Below are positions 37,003 through 48,837 of a stretch of DNA of 64,000 nucleotides, one piece after another (position 1 is the first letter of the stretch; every line of letters starts with the position of its first letter). This stretch comes from Prostheceraeus crozeri (taxonomy: Eukaryota; Platyhelminthes; Polycladida; Euryleptidae). The stretch is taken from the NCBI GenBank assembly GCA_907163375.1, contig CAJQUW010002201.1, forward strand, positions 110,001 through 174,000, written 5' to 3'. The notes below the pieces were generated by a model that saw only the letters and a program-made list of their open reading frames with translations, made no database searches and was not told where the DNA came from. The translations under genes and the position numbers were made by a program.

Positions 37003-39900
37003 TGTGTGTGTCTCCCTTTTCCGTATACTATTGTATTTGATTTGGATCAGCAATCCCCTGAGCGCTTTGAAAAGAAGGGAACCAAGATTCTATATCCTCA
37101 TATGAGCCCCCGAAATAGAATCATTTCGACAGATCACCTGCAAGCTAGTTAGTGAATGGGTCGAAGGTGAAGGGAATTTGATCTTATTGAATGCAGAGCA
37201 AGTTTGAGAAGGCAGAATTCAAAGTCGGCTTCAGATCGCCTTCATGCTTTTTTCAGCAAATGGGAGAGAAGAATCCTCCCATGTCCTTGAATCGGTGCAT
37301 AAAGGTCGATCATCATCCAAAGAGCGATATTCAGCGAATGTGCGCAATTTGTTATTTAAAGCTCTTTCCATGTCATTACGTCAAAACGGTATTTGTGGAT
37401 AATGCATGCCAAGCGCTTATCGTGATAGTGGACAATGATGATATATAGCGTCAATTCACGAAATGAGGTTATTGGGATCACCTACGGACAGATTTCTTCT
37501 ACCGTGTTAAGTTAACAGTGACAACTACAACCTCAATGCATTCGAAATGATTAACACAAAGAGAAAAAAGAAAGAACATGCTGCAAAAAGCTATAATTGG
37601 AAATCAATAAATAATTCACTTAAGTGCTAATATGCAATAACAAAAATCTTCGAATGCTCAGACTGCCGGCAAGATTGAGTAAATAATGCTAAAACAGAAC
37701 TAATGAAATAATTATCTGACGGAAATAGTGCGATTATATCAACTGCCGGCATTTTGGGCACATAGCAATTGTTTTAAGGTACACAAGAAGCAGAATGTGA
37801 AACCGAAATGAAAACGTGACATTTTGGCATTTTCGGCAACATTTTTCTCAACAGATCTTAATGGTGATATGGAAGCAGAACTGTTATACCTTGTAGGCTT
37901 GAAATCATACACGTAAATGCTCAGTCAAATATTAGTCACTGCCCTTCAGTCGTCGCTTTTAATTAGATCACTTCATGCCCAAATCATGACAGAGTTCAGC
38001 AAAAACTGAGCAAACATTTCAATATTTTGGAAAACCAGGATTTTGTGTTTCACTGACCTTCACACGAACCTATATTTGCTATCGCGATTATTGATGCATT
38101 CAATGAAAACAACAGCGGTTGTGTTTGATAATCATAAGACAATAAGCGTTATTTTATATCTACAAAGGTCAATGATCACCTGTGCTCAAATTAAGGTCCC
38201 TTTTCTGAAATGAAATAGCTTAAGTTTGGATTATTGCTCAATGATGAAAAATAAGACAAATTGCATGCTTTATTAACAAAAAACAGGAAAAGATCAAACA
38301 CTATATAATGCTCTCCCTACCGGACTTAACATACTCAGTAGTTCGCTGAACATTTAAAGGACAGATCAACAAAGCAAGGATCTTCTATTGACTGTGTTAA
38401 ATCAATGCTTTATTTGTTATGTGATATTCCTGATTCTAATAACATAACTGAATGCTAGACCAGCAAATACTCCAGTGAAAGAAATACGCGATCTTTGACT
38501 TTCTCTGTATATCTCATCAATTCTTAATTGAATTATCAGATGCGAAATGAATACGGATAAGAATAACAAAACGCAATTGTGATGTTCCCTTAAGTATTTT
38601 GACGATAAATGTAGATTATCATTAATATTTATCTTTCCACTGGCTTCAATAACAATTTCTTTCAGATAAAATAATGAACAAAATAGCGTTTAGAGAATGA
38701 CTGCCCTCTGGGGAATTGCCTACCGCTTAGTCACGAATGTGGGAAATGATGTCGTTAAGACAGCCTGTGGATGTATTTTAGAATCGAATTCATATGAATA
38801 AAACATTCCTGTGTACCGTCCCACGAATACTCTCATGATTTCAACTAACAAAGCAATAACATGACTTTTTCTGATTGAACAGCAGCCAAGATTCCGAAAA
38901 GATCAATTTGAATATCTAACAATAGCGAACCTGTTATCAAAATACCTATTAAGATGTCTTATACGGCGAAACTCAGCGTTTAACGGTTGCCAAGGAATTT
39001 GTGCTTAAAATGTTCAGGTCTAAGGAAATATAATCAAACCTCGGAATTTTGGATCTCAGAAGTATGCCAAGATCAAGTGGACTCATATGGTTTGGCAGCT
39101 GAGAGCGAATGCCAAAATGGCTGGGGTACAAGAAGATCATATTACAGGCAGTCCCTGATCCGACCACCCGTGAAGACCAGGAGAAGAGGTGAATCCACAA
39201 TATGGAGAAAGAACTCCGTGACTTGCGACTAGACCGCAGAGATGCGCCGGATAATGGGGTGTGACGAAACAGAATCCGACCAATGAATCGACATTACATG
39301 CTGTTCAACCTCCAAATCTGAGGAACCCAGGATGTTACTAGACCGGGCAGTAAAGGGGCAAGAATGCCCGGGCGAACTGGCTTTCTGAATCTTTCTGATC
39401 ATCAGTCACACGGCAACGACATGAAAAACCAACGCATAGCAGTCTATTGTGCAGTCCTTCAACTTGGTCAGCCATTCTAGATTTTTTAAGCTAGTCTGGG
39501 CCATTCTGACGTAGTAGCGAGTCATTGTAGGGCGAAATGCAACGGCTGCGGCTGTCAAGAAATTAAGGTATACATGGGAAGTTCACCACCGTCCCTAGGA
39601 GTAATGAGTTTCAAGAGCACCATCAGAAAACTCATCAAAATATCAGAATCACAGTTTAATACAGGTATTTATAATTTATAAATACATGCCATGAAAAGTC
39701 CTTTCTAATCATGCATGCCTTAGGCGGAAAGATGTGAATTTTGTATTGAAATGAACCGTATTTCAATATTTTTATGCGCCATTGACCATGTGTCACCATA
39801 AGCAGTTACTACGTACTTCAAGAATGATTCATTATTGAAGATATTATAAATGCATTTTGATAAACTAAGTATATTCACACACCATCACCGCCTCACTCAC
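37003..39900. other. Intron 1 remainder, nothing recognised
   Basis: AT-rich intron between exon 1 and the LINE relic. A 10-base direct repeat ACTGCCGGCA occurs at about 37664 and 37741. No exon or element boundary is supported. Confidence 0.35.
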
Positions 39901-40015
39901 CAGCTTCCTGATCATTAGCTTCGGTCAGCGTCACCACTGCCACCAAAAGCAGAAGGAGCCTTATCAGGCTCGTCCACCGACGTCGGCAGAACTTTCTCAT
40001 CACGTCAAGTTCGCT
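39901..40015 (-). CDS. Exon 1 (first coding exon) of L1CAM/neuroglian-like Ig cell-adhesion gene: signal peptide
   Basis: This is the translation start and secretion signal of the minus-strand Ig gene. The ATG is at 40000-39998, and 15 bases of 5' UTR precede it inside the exon. A good acceptor (pyrimidine tract CCTTTCTCTTTCAG) ends at 40016, so at least one non-coding exon must lie further upstream; I could not locate it. The first 28 residues are a typical signal peptide: a basic start with five arginines (RRR at 6-8), a hydrophobic core LLLLLVAVVTL at 15-25, and a probable cleavage after TEA (26-28). The donor GTGAGTGAGG follows base 39901. Coding length is 100 nt, so the exon ends in phase 1, as all later ones do. 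The exon joins as G|TG (Val34) to the Ig1 exon. An unspliced 5' end reaching into the more GC-rich stretch at 40085-40215 is the alternative. Confidence 0.75.
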
Positions 40016-41916
40016 CTGAAAGAGAAAGGAAACAGTTGACCTCAAAGTAACCCGACTTGACGACAGTTGCTGATAATACAAGCTTTCATAGACATCGACC
40101 CAGCCTCTGCTGTGAGGGTGACGGCTGTGACAACTCGATTGACGTCCAGGTCGAGGTCAACATGCAACTTTGACGGTAGATGATGATGAGGGGTCACCGC
40201 AACATGGTAGAAAAGAGAAAACTTGAAAAATAGGTTGCAAAATGAATCGGTAAATTTGAAAGGAAACAACACTAAAGACAGCCTATCTTGTAAACAAAAC
40301 GGAAAAATACCTAAATCGGTTGTGCTTTCATTACTTTTACCGGTTTCACCAATGTTTTTCTTAAAAAATGGATTTTGATGAACAAGCCAGTTTGAGCCAC
40401 AAACTGATGGCTCCTCGTATCATGAAACGCAGCGCATATAGTATTGAAATTGCCGAAATCTGAAGACATCTTTCTAAGCTATGCCCAGGCGAATTGACAT
40501 TCTGCAATCGTGAATAATTAATTGGATCAATTTAATTGAAAATTTGCATTTTTGACCAATATACTTTTCTCAATCCCTAATAATAATCCCTTTAATGGGA
40601 AGACTTTTGTCTCAATCAAATTATCCACTTGAAGTAAAATAGCCTGAAAGCAACGAATACAAAATATCAATACAGAAAATAGAAAAATTTCCTGCAGCCT
40701 TTATGATTAGTTCATATTTTCCAAGTGATAAATAGCTGTAAATGAAATGTGAATTTTCGTGAGCCATCGAATAGTTTTTCATCCCTTATAATATCATCAT
40801 ATCCATTAACTTAATTTGCAGCATCAATGCCTTCTGTTTTCAGAACGTATTGAACCATAAACCTTTTATGTGAACTCAAAGCGTACGCGAATTTATTCAG
40901 CCTAACTACAATCATTTCTAGATCTCTTCTCAAAAGCAATGATAACAGGAAAAGTAGTCGACTAAGATTACTTTATTTTGGAAGTTGACAATTATTTTCA
41001 TAATACAGCTAACAGGATATTGTTCCAATTTTGAAGAAAATCGAACGGAAAAGAAAACTATAAATTAGCACATTAAGTTAATTGATCTAGAATAATTCAT
41101 CAGATAATCGCGCCTTAACTTTCCTAATCCACATACAAAGAGTTTCATAAGAAAAGCGGCATCTTCCATTTAATTCAATTAATATGCGATGGTTAGTGAC
41201 AACTTGGCACTTCAGATCTTGACAAATTAACTTTGAAATTCATTCACGATTTCTTCTATTGATGCGAATTTCCGATGTCAAAGAAGACAAGAAACCACCG
41301 AACTATTAATTAACTTTCTTTCCGAGAGACTTGAGAATTGGGAAGAGATCGATTGTAAACTGAGAAACAGCAGAGAAATGATTCCATTGAAGCAATCATT
41401 TGCGCATTTCACGATCTTAACGTAGCAGATTGTCGATAATTCGAACACAATTAGACAATCGCTAATCTTCCGCAATCCATCTAACTTGGAACTTTGAAAA
41501 CAAGCGTTGTATGATAGAGAACAAGTTCAAAAGGCCGGCTGACCGCTGGTATCGTCTTATCGAAGGCGGAATTTAGTGATGAACTGACACAGCCGTGTTT
41601 CCGCATATCTTGGACAAGTCAATAGTGACTCATCATTCGATACAAATGAAATGCGGACCTGATAACACGGAGAATCTCACATTCGAGATGATACAGCATT
41701 GCTTGAGTAGCGGTATGCTTGCTAAAATTACAAATCTAAATATTTCCAACGTCTCTCATCAGATGTATCTTCAAAATAGATGGCAAAAATCATTCACAAC
41801 AGGTATAGTATTTACAAGGTGTTCGAATCATCAAATAGAAGGCCTAGGTCAGTGCTGAGCTTCAGCTGCCGTGGGATTGGATGGTACAGATATGGTCATA
41901 CTTAGACAGGCATTAT
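40016..41916. other. Upstream of exon 1: acceptor and GC-richer stretch, 5' exon not found
   Basis: The acceptor of exon 1 is at 40016-40029. The segment 40085-40215 is visibly less AT-rich and could be a 5' UTR or promoter-proximal piece, but no donor pairs with it convincingly. The rest is featureless AT-rich DNA. Confidence 0.35.
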
Positions 41917-42054
41917 CAGGGATCGCAATTCACCCTAGGAAATAACGGAAAATCGGTTAAAACCGGGGTTTGAATGATTAAATTTGAAATATTCACACTA
42001 GACTAATTTCGTAAAAAAACGGAAAAGACGGAAAACGAAAAATTACGATCCCTG
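41917..42054. mobile_element. Short hAT-like MITE, 138 bp
   Basis: The ends CAGGGATCGCAATT and (inverted) CAGGGATCGTAATTTT are separated by about 110 bases containing repeated ACGGAAAA words. The flanking 8-mers GGCATTAT and GGTGATAT agree at 5 of 8 positions, consistent with a decayed hAT target duplication. Confidence 0.6.
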
Positions 42055-43891
42055 GGTGATATCTTTATTACGAAGTGCCTCTTGGCGACTGACTACACCT
42101 CTAGCAAGAGATTATCGCATCGCAAAGATGAAACGTCTCTAGTCACTGAGTCACTTCACGAGTAACAGAAACCTAGAAAGCAGAATATTTCTTCGACCAA
42201 AATATCTATTTTAAAATCTGAGAGAGAGGAGAAGAAGGCCTACTTAACCTTGCGTATTTATCGGAAATTCAAGTCAGCAAATTAGAGCTGTTGCAAGAAA
42301 ATGCAAAATAAGTAATCATTCAAACATCAGCTTAAATCACGCAATCTGGCAACAGATCTTCCATCTAACTCTGAATTTTGGATAGATTTTGTTTGAAAGA
42401 AGACTGCACGCTTTATTTAGCTGGTGATGGAGTGGATTGCGGCATCTAAGGATGTGTAGCCCATGTCAAATTAATCGCAACATTGAATAAAATTAATTTT
42501 ACAACTACTTTTACATTGGCGAATCAAGACGTTCAATGAGGACTAGGATATAATTCGTCATTATTCTACCAACGTGCTCGGGATAGACATTTTGTTGATC
42601 CATCATCGAGGTGAACCAATGGACAATTTTGCATAGAAATCTAAATAACTGGACGGTCAGGCAAAATGTTGAACTGACTTAGATTAAATCTAAATGTCCA
42701 ATTTTATAGTGTTGTTTTATACTCCGTGTTCGGAGAAACGTTGGAGAACTTTACTGTTTTTAACAGATACGTGTATCTTGGACGGGGAAATATTGTCAAA
42801 CTTCACGAATGCCCATTAATTATTATCATTGAACAGCATGCCTACCGAACTAATGTTTAATAAGACCAAAATGAAACTGTCACAGGCTACCTACTCAAAT
42901 ATTAATGAGAGAATCTCATTGATTAACTCTCCAAGTCATCGTAAATGATGAAAAAGATCATCCTCATCTATCAGTTGTCTACAGTTGATTGAGCGGCGAT
43001 GATAACTAAGATATCTTACCTCACACGCACGCGCACCGCATCAGCCAAGAAATCTATGAAGAGCTGAGCGCATTGATAACACGAGCAGAAGTGTTCACTT
43101 CACACTCAGCCGCACGAGACGATGGCTATATAATTTCATTGTGGAGAATTGTTCTTCACGCTATTCAACGAGTAAATATATTCAACAAGAATTCTTTGAT
43201 GATGCAATCAACACTGCTATCAAAGTTGTCATCGAAATCTCCACACTTCAGAAGGAGAGGAAACCTATGATGGAGTTGTTACATCATCAAGGATCAGCAT
43301 TTTGATTCACTTCATCACTGATCTAGACACGTTTCAACACTTGATCTCCAGCAGGTGATTTATCGTCAGCCACGCCCAATTCGCAGTCCTCGTTACTTAC
43401 AAATCAATATACAGAACAGAACACATGATTAATGGGGACTTTAACCCATTATTATTTCCGTGTGCACGACGTATACGACGGCGATACGAAATCGAGGATC
43501 TTCTTCCGACAGCTGAGTACAAATGAGTAATGCCTTGACCAATGTACTTTTAAACGAGCATTTAAAATTCTATTTCCAGCTCTACTTGCGGTCATTCTCT
43601 CAGTGATTTAAGGAAATGATCTCTATCGGATGCAAGTTAGAGGGAAGTCGTCATTATCCGAAACTGAAACTATTACAAAGGAATTATCTCATCAGAAGGG
43701 AGGAGTTCAGTCTTACACAACTGATATTCTCTTATTTCTCTTTGCCTCTTGACTACTTTCGCAGAATACCCATCTTTATTACATTCATAGAGGTCAACTA
43801 GGCATGCTCCTGGAGGGTGTAGATCTAAAATAAAGCAATTTTCGTAAAGAGTTGCTAATATTCTTGTTGCACTTTTCACTTAACTGAGCTA
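42055..43891. other. Intergenic sequence; one weak hammerhead-like 3' half
   Basis: No gene. At 42721-42743 a perfect 5-bp hairpin (CTCCG TGTT CGGAG) is followed by AAACGTTGG, resembling the stem II-GAAAC part of a Penelope-type hammerhead. The CUGANGA box is lacking. Confidence 0.3.
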
Positions 43892-45539
43892 CAGTCCGTT
43901 TCATAAAAAGTGGATCATCCTAAAAGTTGACTAAATAAAACATAAGTATGATACAGAAAGCATTTTTCATGCTATTTAATGTCCCTAATATATTTAAATG
44001 TCCTTATATAATCTGATAAGCTATGATACAGTAACGGTTCTTAAGAAGCTAATATTTTGTGGCCCTACCCTTATTGTCAATGACATTACCAATTCGTCTA
44101 GGCATTGATTCGATGATATCGTTGATTTTTGACTGATCTTTCTCCACTCTCTTTTTAACAGTGACGTAAGTTGTGATACGCCATCTGTAGGTAGCAGTGA
44201 ACGACAAACGTTACGTTTTAGAATACTCCATACATTTTCTATGGGATTCAGATCAGGAGAACGAGCTGACCAAGATAATGTCCTAAGCCCTAATTGAGAC
44301 TTGCATAACTTGACTCTACTACTCCTGTGACACGTAGCATTATCATCCATAAATAACCAAGTCGATGGATCACCAAGTTGATCTGTCATTTGGCCAATGT
44401 TCATTCGTAAAACATTCACATAGCGTTCAGAATTCATGGTTCCTTGTTGTATGTGACGTTCAGAGCGGCCATTGGTCCAAATGCCAGCCCAAATCAGTAG
44501 AGTCGCATCACCTTGTACCCGGGGACGATGTAAATGTCTCGGAATTTCCTGATCAGATTTTATCCATAATCTCAATCGACATCACTATCCTTCAGACGGA
44601 CTGATGCCTCAACAGACAACCGATCCCATTGATTTTGCCAGTGACAATGACTCATTGCCCATCTGAGACGTCTTTTTGTATGCTGATCTGATAATTCGAT
44701 CTGAGAGGGCCTCTTACAGCTCTTGAAATTCGACTCAATAAGTCGTCTACGAATAGTGGACTTAGAAATAGACGAGTCTAGTGCAGCCATCTCAGTTAAC
44801 GAGAGACTTGGATCAACTTTAACAAATCTCAAAATTAGGCGGTCTCTACGTTTGGATGTTTTGCGTCGACGGCCAGAGCCCTCTTTACGACAGAGTCGAA
44901 AATCATCATTATGCCATTGATGCACATTTGTGTAAGGGACATTTAGTCGCTTGCTTGTGGCTCGCAAAGAAAACCCTAGTTCTAGCAAGGCTGACAGTTT
45001 GCCTTTTGTGAATGCGATCTCGTTATTGTTCATTTGTGCTTTGTATCGTTTTCAACCGGTAAGAGATAGATTTCTAGTTGAAAGCAATCAGGAGTGCTGC
45101 CAACACCACTGCAACGAAGTCAGGAAGCTATGGAACATGAAGTCCAGTTAATCACATGTAGCAGTTACATTCTTGTTGATGAATAATGGTGCTATACTGG
45201 CTCTGATTGACCGATTTTCTTTATTTTTGTTTTGCTTGATAGCTTTTGGCTTGTAGAACAACATATTACATAACAAAGGAAACAAATGTAATTTTATAAG
45301 AGTGAGGTATGATTTTTGTGTAACATTGCTAAATGAAGATCAAATTATCTACTACTTTTTTATCTATAACAGGAAAACAACTCAATATTCATCCTTCAAA
45401 TTTCCAACAATGATATTAGTAAGCACAACTGACATATCTTCCAAATTTCAGAGAAATTCGTTCAAGTTTGGCGGAGTTAGACAAAGTTGAAGTTAAGGCG
45501 ATGTTTAAGGGTGATCCATTTTTTATGAAACAATCTGTG
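43892..45539 (-). mobile_element. Tc1-like transposon, 1648 bp
   Basis: The ends match in inverted orientation: TTTCATAAAAAGTGGATCA near 43899 and TTTCATAAAAAATGGATCA near 45530, with TA outside both (43890-43891 and 45540-45541). The terminal few bases differ (CAGTCCG versus CACAGATTG), showing age. Length and the single minus-strand transposase fit a complete Tc1-family element. Confidence 0.85.
44021..45033 (-). pseudogene. Tc1-like transposase, broken and catalytically altered
   Basis: The first 153 codons (45033-44572) carry the two helix-turn-helix DNA-binding motifs (GFSLRATSKRLNVPYTNVHQ; SISKSTIRRRL) and a basic GRRRKTSKRR stretch. The frame then shifts near 44575 into a second ORF (44575-44021) with the rest of the catalytic domain. 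It has WLFMDDNATCH (second Asp) and SARSPDLNPIENVWSILKR (Asn-Pro-Ile-Glu, third acidic residue). The first catalytic Asp is expected in a SDE motif; here it reads S-V-E-A (codon at 44613-44611 is GTT), so that residue is lost. The frameshift and the lost Asp each kill the enzyme. Confidence 0.85.
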
Positions 45540-45692
45540 TATTGTACTGTATTGTGTTTATTGCAGATGACAACGGCTTGCAGACAATGACAGTCAATCT
45601 GGCATACAGAGCAAATGATACGCCATAATAACAGTGGTAATTAAGCTTAATTGTGATTCACGTACTTGACCAAACGACGGGAGATCATATTC

Positions 45693-45908
45693 ATATTGGC
45701 AAAGCAAGAAAAAAGCAAATCCCCTTGGTTTTACGATCGAGATAATTGTATCAAGTTATTCAAGTTACAAAGAATGTACTTCGGCGTCGCTCGCCTTCAA
45801 TGGGCAATTGAACTGGGTGGAACTATGGGTCCACCTAGCTCTATCGACTATTGAAGGCACGGAACGCCGAAACCAAGGGGATTTGCTTTTTTCGTGCTTT
45901 GCCAATAT
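45693..45908. repeat. Inverted LINE-tail hairpin
   Basis: Positions 45693-45731 and 45870-45908 are inverted copies, 38 of 39 bases identical (starting ATATTGGCAAAGCA and ending CCCCTTGGTTT). A second pair (CTTCGGCGT and GCCTTCAAT, 45780-45802 versus 45847-45868) extends the stem, with about 50 extra bases on the left. The loop contains another small stem, GGTGGA/TCCACC. The right arm is continuous with the LINE relic at 45909-46110. Confidence 0.7.
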
Positions 45909-46110
45909 TAATCGTGATTCCTCGCCTGTGGAGATTTGTCTTCACAGTTCCGTCTTTCACATTGCATTGATCCTGTCTTGAACACCATCCAGCACAGGTT
46001 CGTCCACTCGTGTACATTGTTGAGCCATCTTTTCGGTTGTCGGCCTCTGCTCTCCCCTTCATCGCATTTTCGAAACAAATTTTGCTCTTTTCTCATGTAT
46101 CTCTTGGACT
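45909..46110 (-). pseudogene. Non-LTR retrotransposon 3' relic
   Basis: The minus strand reads MRKEQNLFRKCDEG, then SRGRQPKRWLNNVHEWTNLC, then CERRNCEDKS. The RGRQPKRW.D(N)V motif is the conserved end of ORF2 in a LINE clade common in invertebrates. The fragment is short and 5'-truncated. Its 3' side runs into the inverted tail at 45693-45908. Confidence 0.65.
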
Positions 46111-46421
46111 CAGCTTAAGTACTTTCCTCTTTATTACATATATGATGGGAATTTTGTTTGGTTTCTGGTAGGTCTTCGATCTCCACAATTATAAGATCAG
46201 ATAAACTGTGGCTAGTCACGAAACGTATTTAATTTTGGAAAGTTGCAGGTTTCTTAAGGGGGTTTTCTTGATCGGCATGTCAGCCTATGTAGTGATCTCC
46301 TCATTATCCAATAACAAACAAGTGAGAGGAATAACAACTGAACACACCGATGCCTGGAACTTCAACCATTCATGCGTGTTGGAGTGCTAATTTCATAATT
46401 TCAACAAATAAAACCATGATA

Positions 46422-46574
46422 CAGTCGGAGCTCGTTAATTCGGACACGGATTTCGGTTAATTAAGATTATACGGCCGGACTTTTACATATATAAGCTGCT
46501 GTTTAAATATAACTTTCGATAATTGAGACATTGAAAGTCTGGCATTTATGGTCTCAATCAACGAGCTTTGACTG
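46422..46574. mobile_element. pogo/Tigger-type MITE, 153 bp
   Basis: The ends CAGTCGGAGCTCGTTAATT and (inverted) CAGTCAAAGCTCGTTGATT resemble pogo/Tigger termini, which begin CAGT and carry a CTCG(T/A)TTAA core. TA precedes the left end; the right flank is TG. It is non-coding. Confidence 0.65.
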
Positions 46575-48119
46575 TGTTTGTCGCGATAAGATGCTACTAC
46601 GCAGTTTGATAGTGGTTTTGTGTCACCTTCACATCTGATCTATTCCACTTCATGAACTTTTACTGCATGTCCTACAACACCACTATTTTAGCATCACGTG
46701 ATGATTTCAAAGCAAAAAAATATCAAAAAAAATCCAATAGAAGTCATATTCGGTTTAAAGCCGCTTTCATATCCTAAAAACGCTGGTCATTTATTCGTTG
46801 TTAAATAATAATATCGATGTCGATAGACAATTTGAGGTCTAGATTCACACCTTTTTTTGTGAAATAATATCATATTGTTTCATGAACTGAATTTAAACAT
46901 CATTATGTGCTTAACTTCAGTGCATTTCCCGAGCCAAATATCTCGCATTTGTGATAGCAGTGGAACACCGAAGCATCTTGCTTCCTAAGCGGAACACTTT
47001 CATCATTAAGAATAGATAGAGATGATGCAGGAACTGAGAAAAAACCGTGTAACTCTAGCCAAAGCTCAATACATCATGTAGATCCCTGGCATGCCTATAT
47101 GAGCTGTAAGGGTCCTTAGATCGTGTTGCGAGTGAAAGAGACTCAGAGCTTCAGTCTGATAGATTTATTAGAAGGATGCTAAAAATCATCTAGTGAATGT
47201 AGCGAGGATTCAGTTACATTCATCCTGTTTCCCTCATCGGTACACCTTCACAACTTCTGTTATTCTGAATAATTTGTACTTGGGATGAAATTCTGCTCTC
47301 TAATATGTTTATCAGGTGCGGGAGAAATCCCCCTGAGAGCTTCGGGTCCATCTTGATAGCCCTTATCTTGCGTTGGTCGAAGCTAGACATCAGATTATCT
47401 TCTGATCATGATAACCACGTACATATGACGGCAACTTTATCACTGGTAATAAAACATGATTTACAAAGGCAAAGATGAAATAATAAATATTTGAAAACAT
47501 CGAAGAGGGAGGCAAATCAAAGGAATGCACTTCAGTTTGTCCTTCCAAAAAGTCACAGAACGCACTCTGAAATCTCTCAACTTCATTGCATTCTGCAACT
47601 TTTTGCAGTTATATTGAAAATTCATGAATCTCGCACTGCACTCCTCCTGGCGGTAACATGAAAGAGAAGTTTCTTTCACCGTGACAGATGCTCATCAATC
47701 GCATACGTGATGCTGCTTGCCGCCAATAGAAACGCCATTTCCGACAGTTAACTTAGCTTCTTAGAAGTAGCAATGACAAGGACAATGTACAGCTCTTGAG
47801 ATTCCCACGTATCAACCATGCAAACTGACCGAGTTTGTCGAAGGAAAGAAAATACACAGTGAGCAGTTCGATGCTGTCCGAATTCGTTATGAATGGTTGA
47901 AACGAAACCAGAAGGTAAACAAACATTAATCTTGACAGTCAACAAGACATAAGGCAAACATGGGAACAGCAGCAGGTCAAAGATAGGCTTCCTGAAACTT
48001 CAGCCTGTCACTTGAATCGTTGAAATGATCGGAAATGCGATCTCTGGATGAACAGGAGAAAAGCAAAGAATTGAAGATTGACTTTGGTGGGATGAGTTTT
48101 GATTATTTAATGTGACATG
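46575..48119. other. Intergenic sequence without recognised feature
   Basis: Only isolated ORFs of 69-72 codons on the minus strand, with no motif. Nothing supported. Confidence 0.35.
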
Positions 48120-48218
48120 AATCCGCTCTTCTAAACTAGCGTCCCCCATGTGGTGAGACTCGAACCCAGAATCTTCAGCACATACTGTCATTATTGAGGT
48201 CATTTTAGCGACTGACAG
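48120..48218 (-). repeat. Degenerate tRNA-like SINE head
   Basis: On the minus strand, TCTGGGTTCGAGTCTCACC is a good pol III B box. The A box is degenerate (TTGCTGTCAGTCGCTAAAAT). There is no intact cloverleaf, so a SINE relic is more likely than a tRNA. Confidence 0.4.
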
Positions 48219-48418
48219 CAAGCCAATCTGATGACATTTTGGGAGCTTCTAAATATCTGTCATCAAACAAAAAAGAAATTGAAGCACTGCACGCACTGCT
48301 TAACTTCAGACGTATATTTAGTGTCAATATGATTGAATTTTCGTGTGATAAACTATTGAACCTTACAACCTTCTAAGTTCTATGTAAGTTTTCATATTTC
48401 ACAGCTAGTACAACAACC

Positions 48419-48837
48419 GGTACCTCTATTCTTCCCTCCCTCCCCCCACATTTCTGTTGTTGACACCAGGAAGTGTTGCATCGTCAACGATCTTGCTCCT
48501 ACTTGTTCTCACTAACGTGGCATAGCGTTGAGTGTGTAAAACTCCTCTTATCTGACTTGTAGAACAGCCTCAGAATTAGACAACTGCTCATCATTTGTCT
48601 GTAGACAACAATCACACGAAGTTCATGATCACAGCTGCACCTTGTATTCTAACTGAGTATCCAATTAGGGACCAATCTTTCATCCCAGGGTTTAAGTACG
48701 ACTTCTCAGTGGTGTTGTGCTATCACTCAGTGACAGTGAAGTCTATTCTAAACCCAATGTGACTAACTTTGGCGAAATGTGATGATTTTGGAAAACTTGA
48801 AAAATGTGAGGGTGGGGGGAGAAAGAATAGAAGTACC
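48419..48837. mobile_element. 419-bp element with 8-bp target duplication and pyrimidine-rich TIR
   Basis: The left end GGTACCTCTATTCTTCC and the inverted right end GGTACTTCTATTCTTTC match over about 35 bases, through CCCCCCA and CACATTT. The flanks are CAACAACC (48411-48418) and CAGCAACC (48838-48845), an 8-bp duplication with one mismatch. No ORF. The 8-bp duplication suggests a hAT, P or Merlin-type mover, but GGTAC ends are not ones I recognise. Confidence 0.75.

Noticed and set aside
37664-37750. Direct repeat ACTGCCGGCA, considered as possible LTR or target duplication
   Set aside because: Only 10 bases, about 77 apart, with no element structure between them.
38973-39232. Overlapping ORFs that looked like a LINE C-terminus (KELRDLRLDRRDA)
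   Set aside because: The motif order of LINE ORF2 ends is absent and the match is too short to support.
44365-44920. Plus-strand ORFs at 44.4-44.9 kb
   Set aside because: Antisense shadows of the Tc1 transposase.
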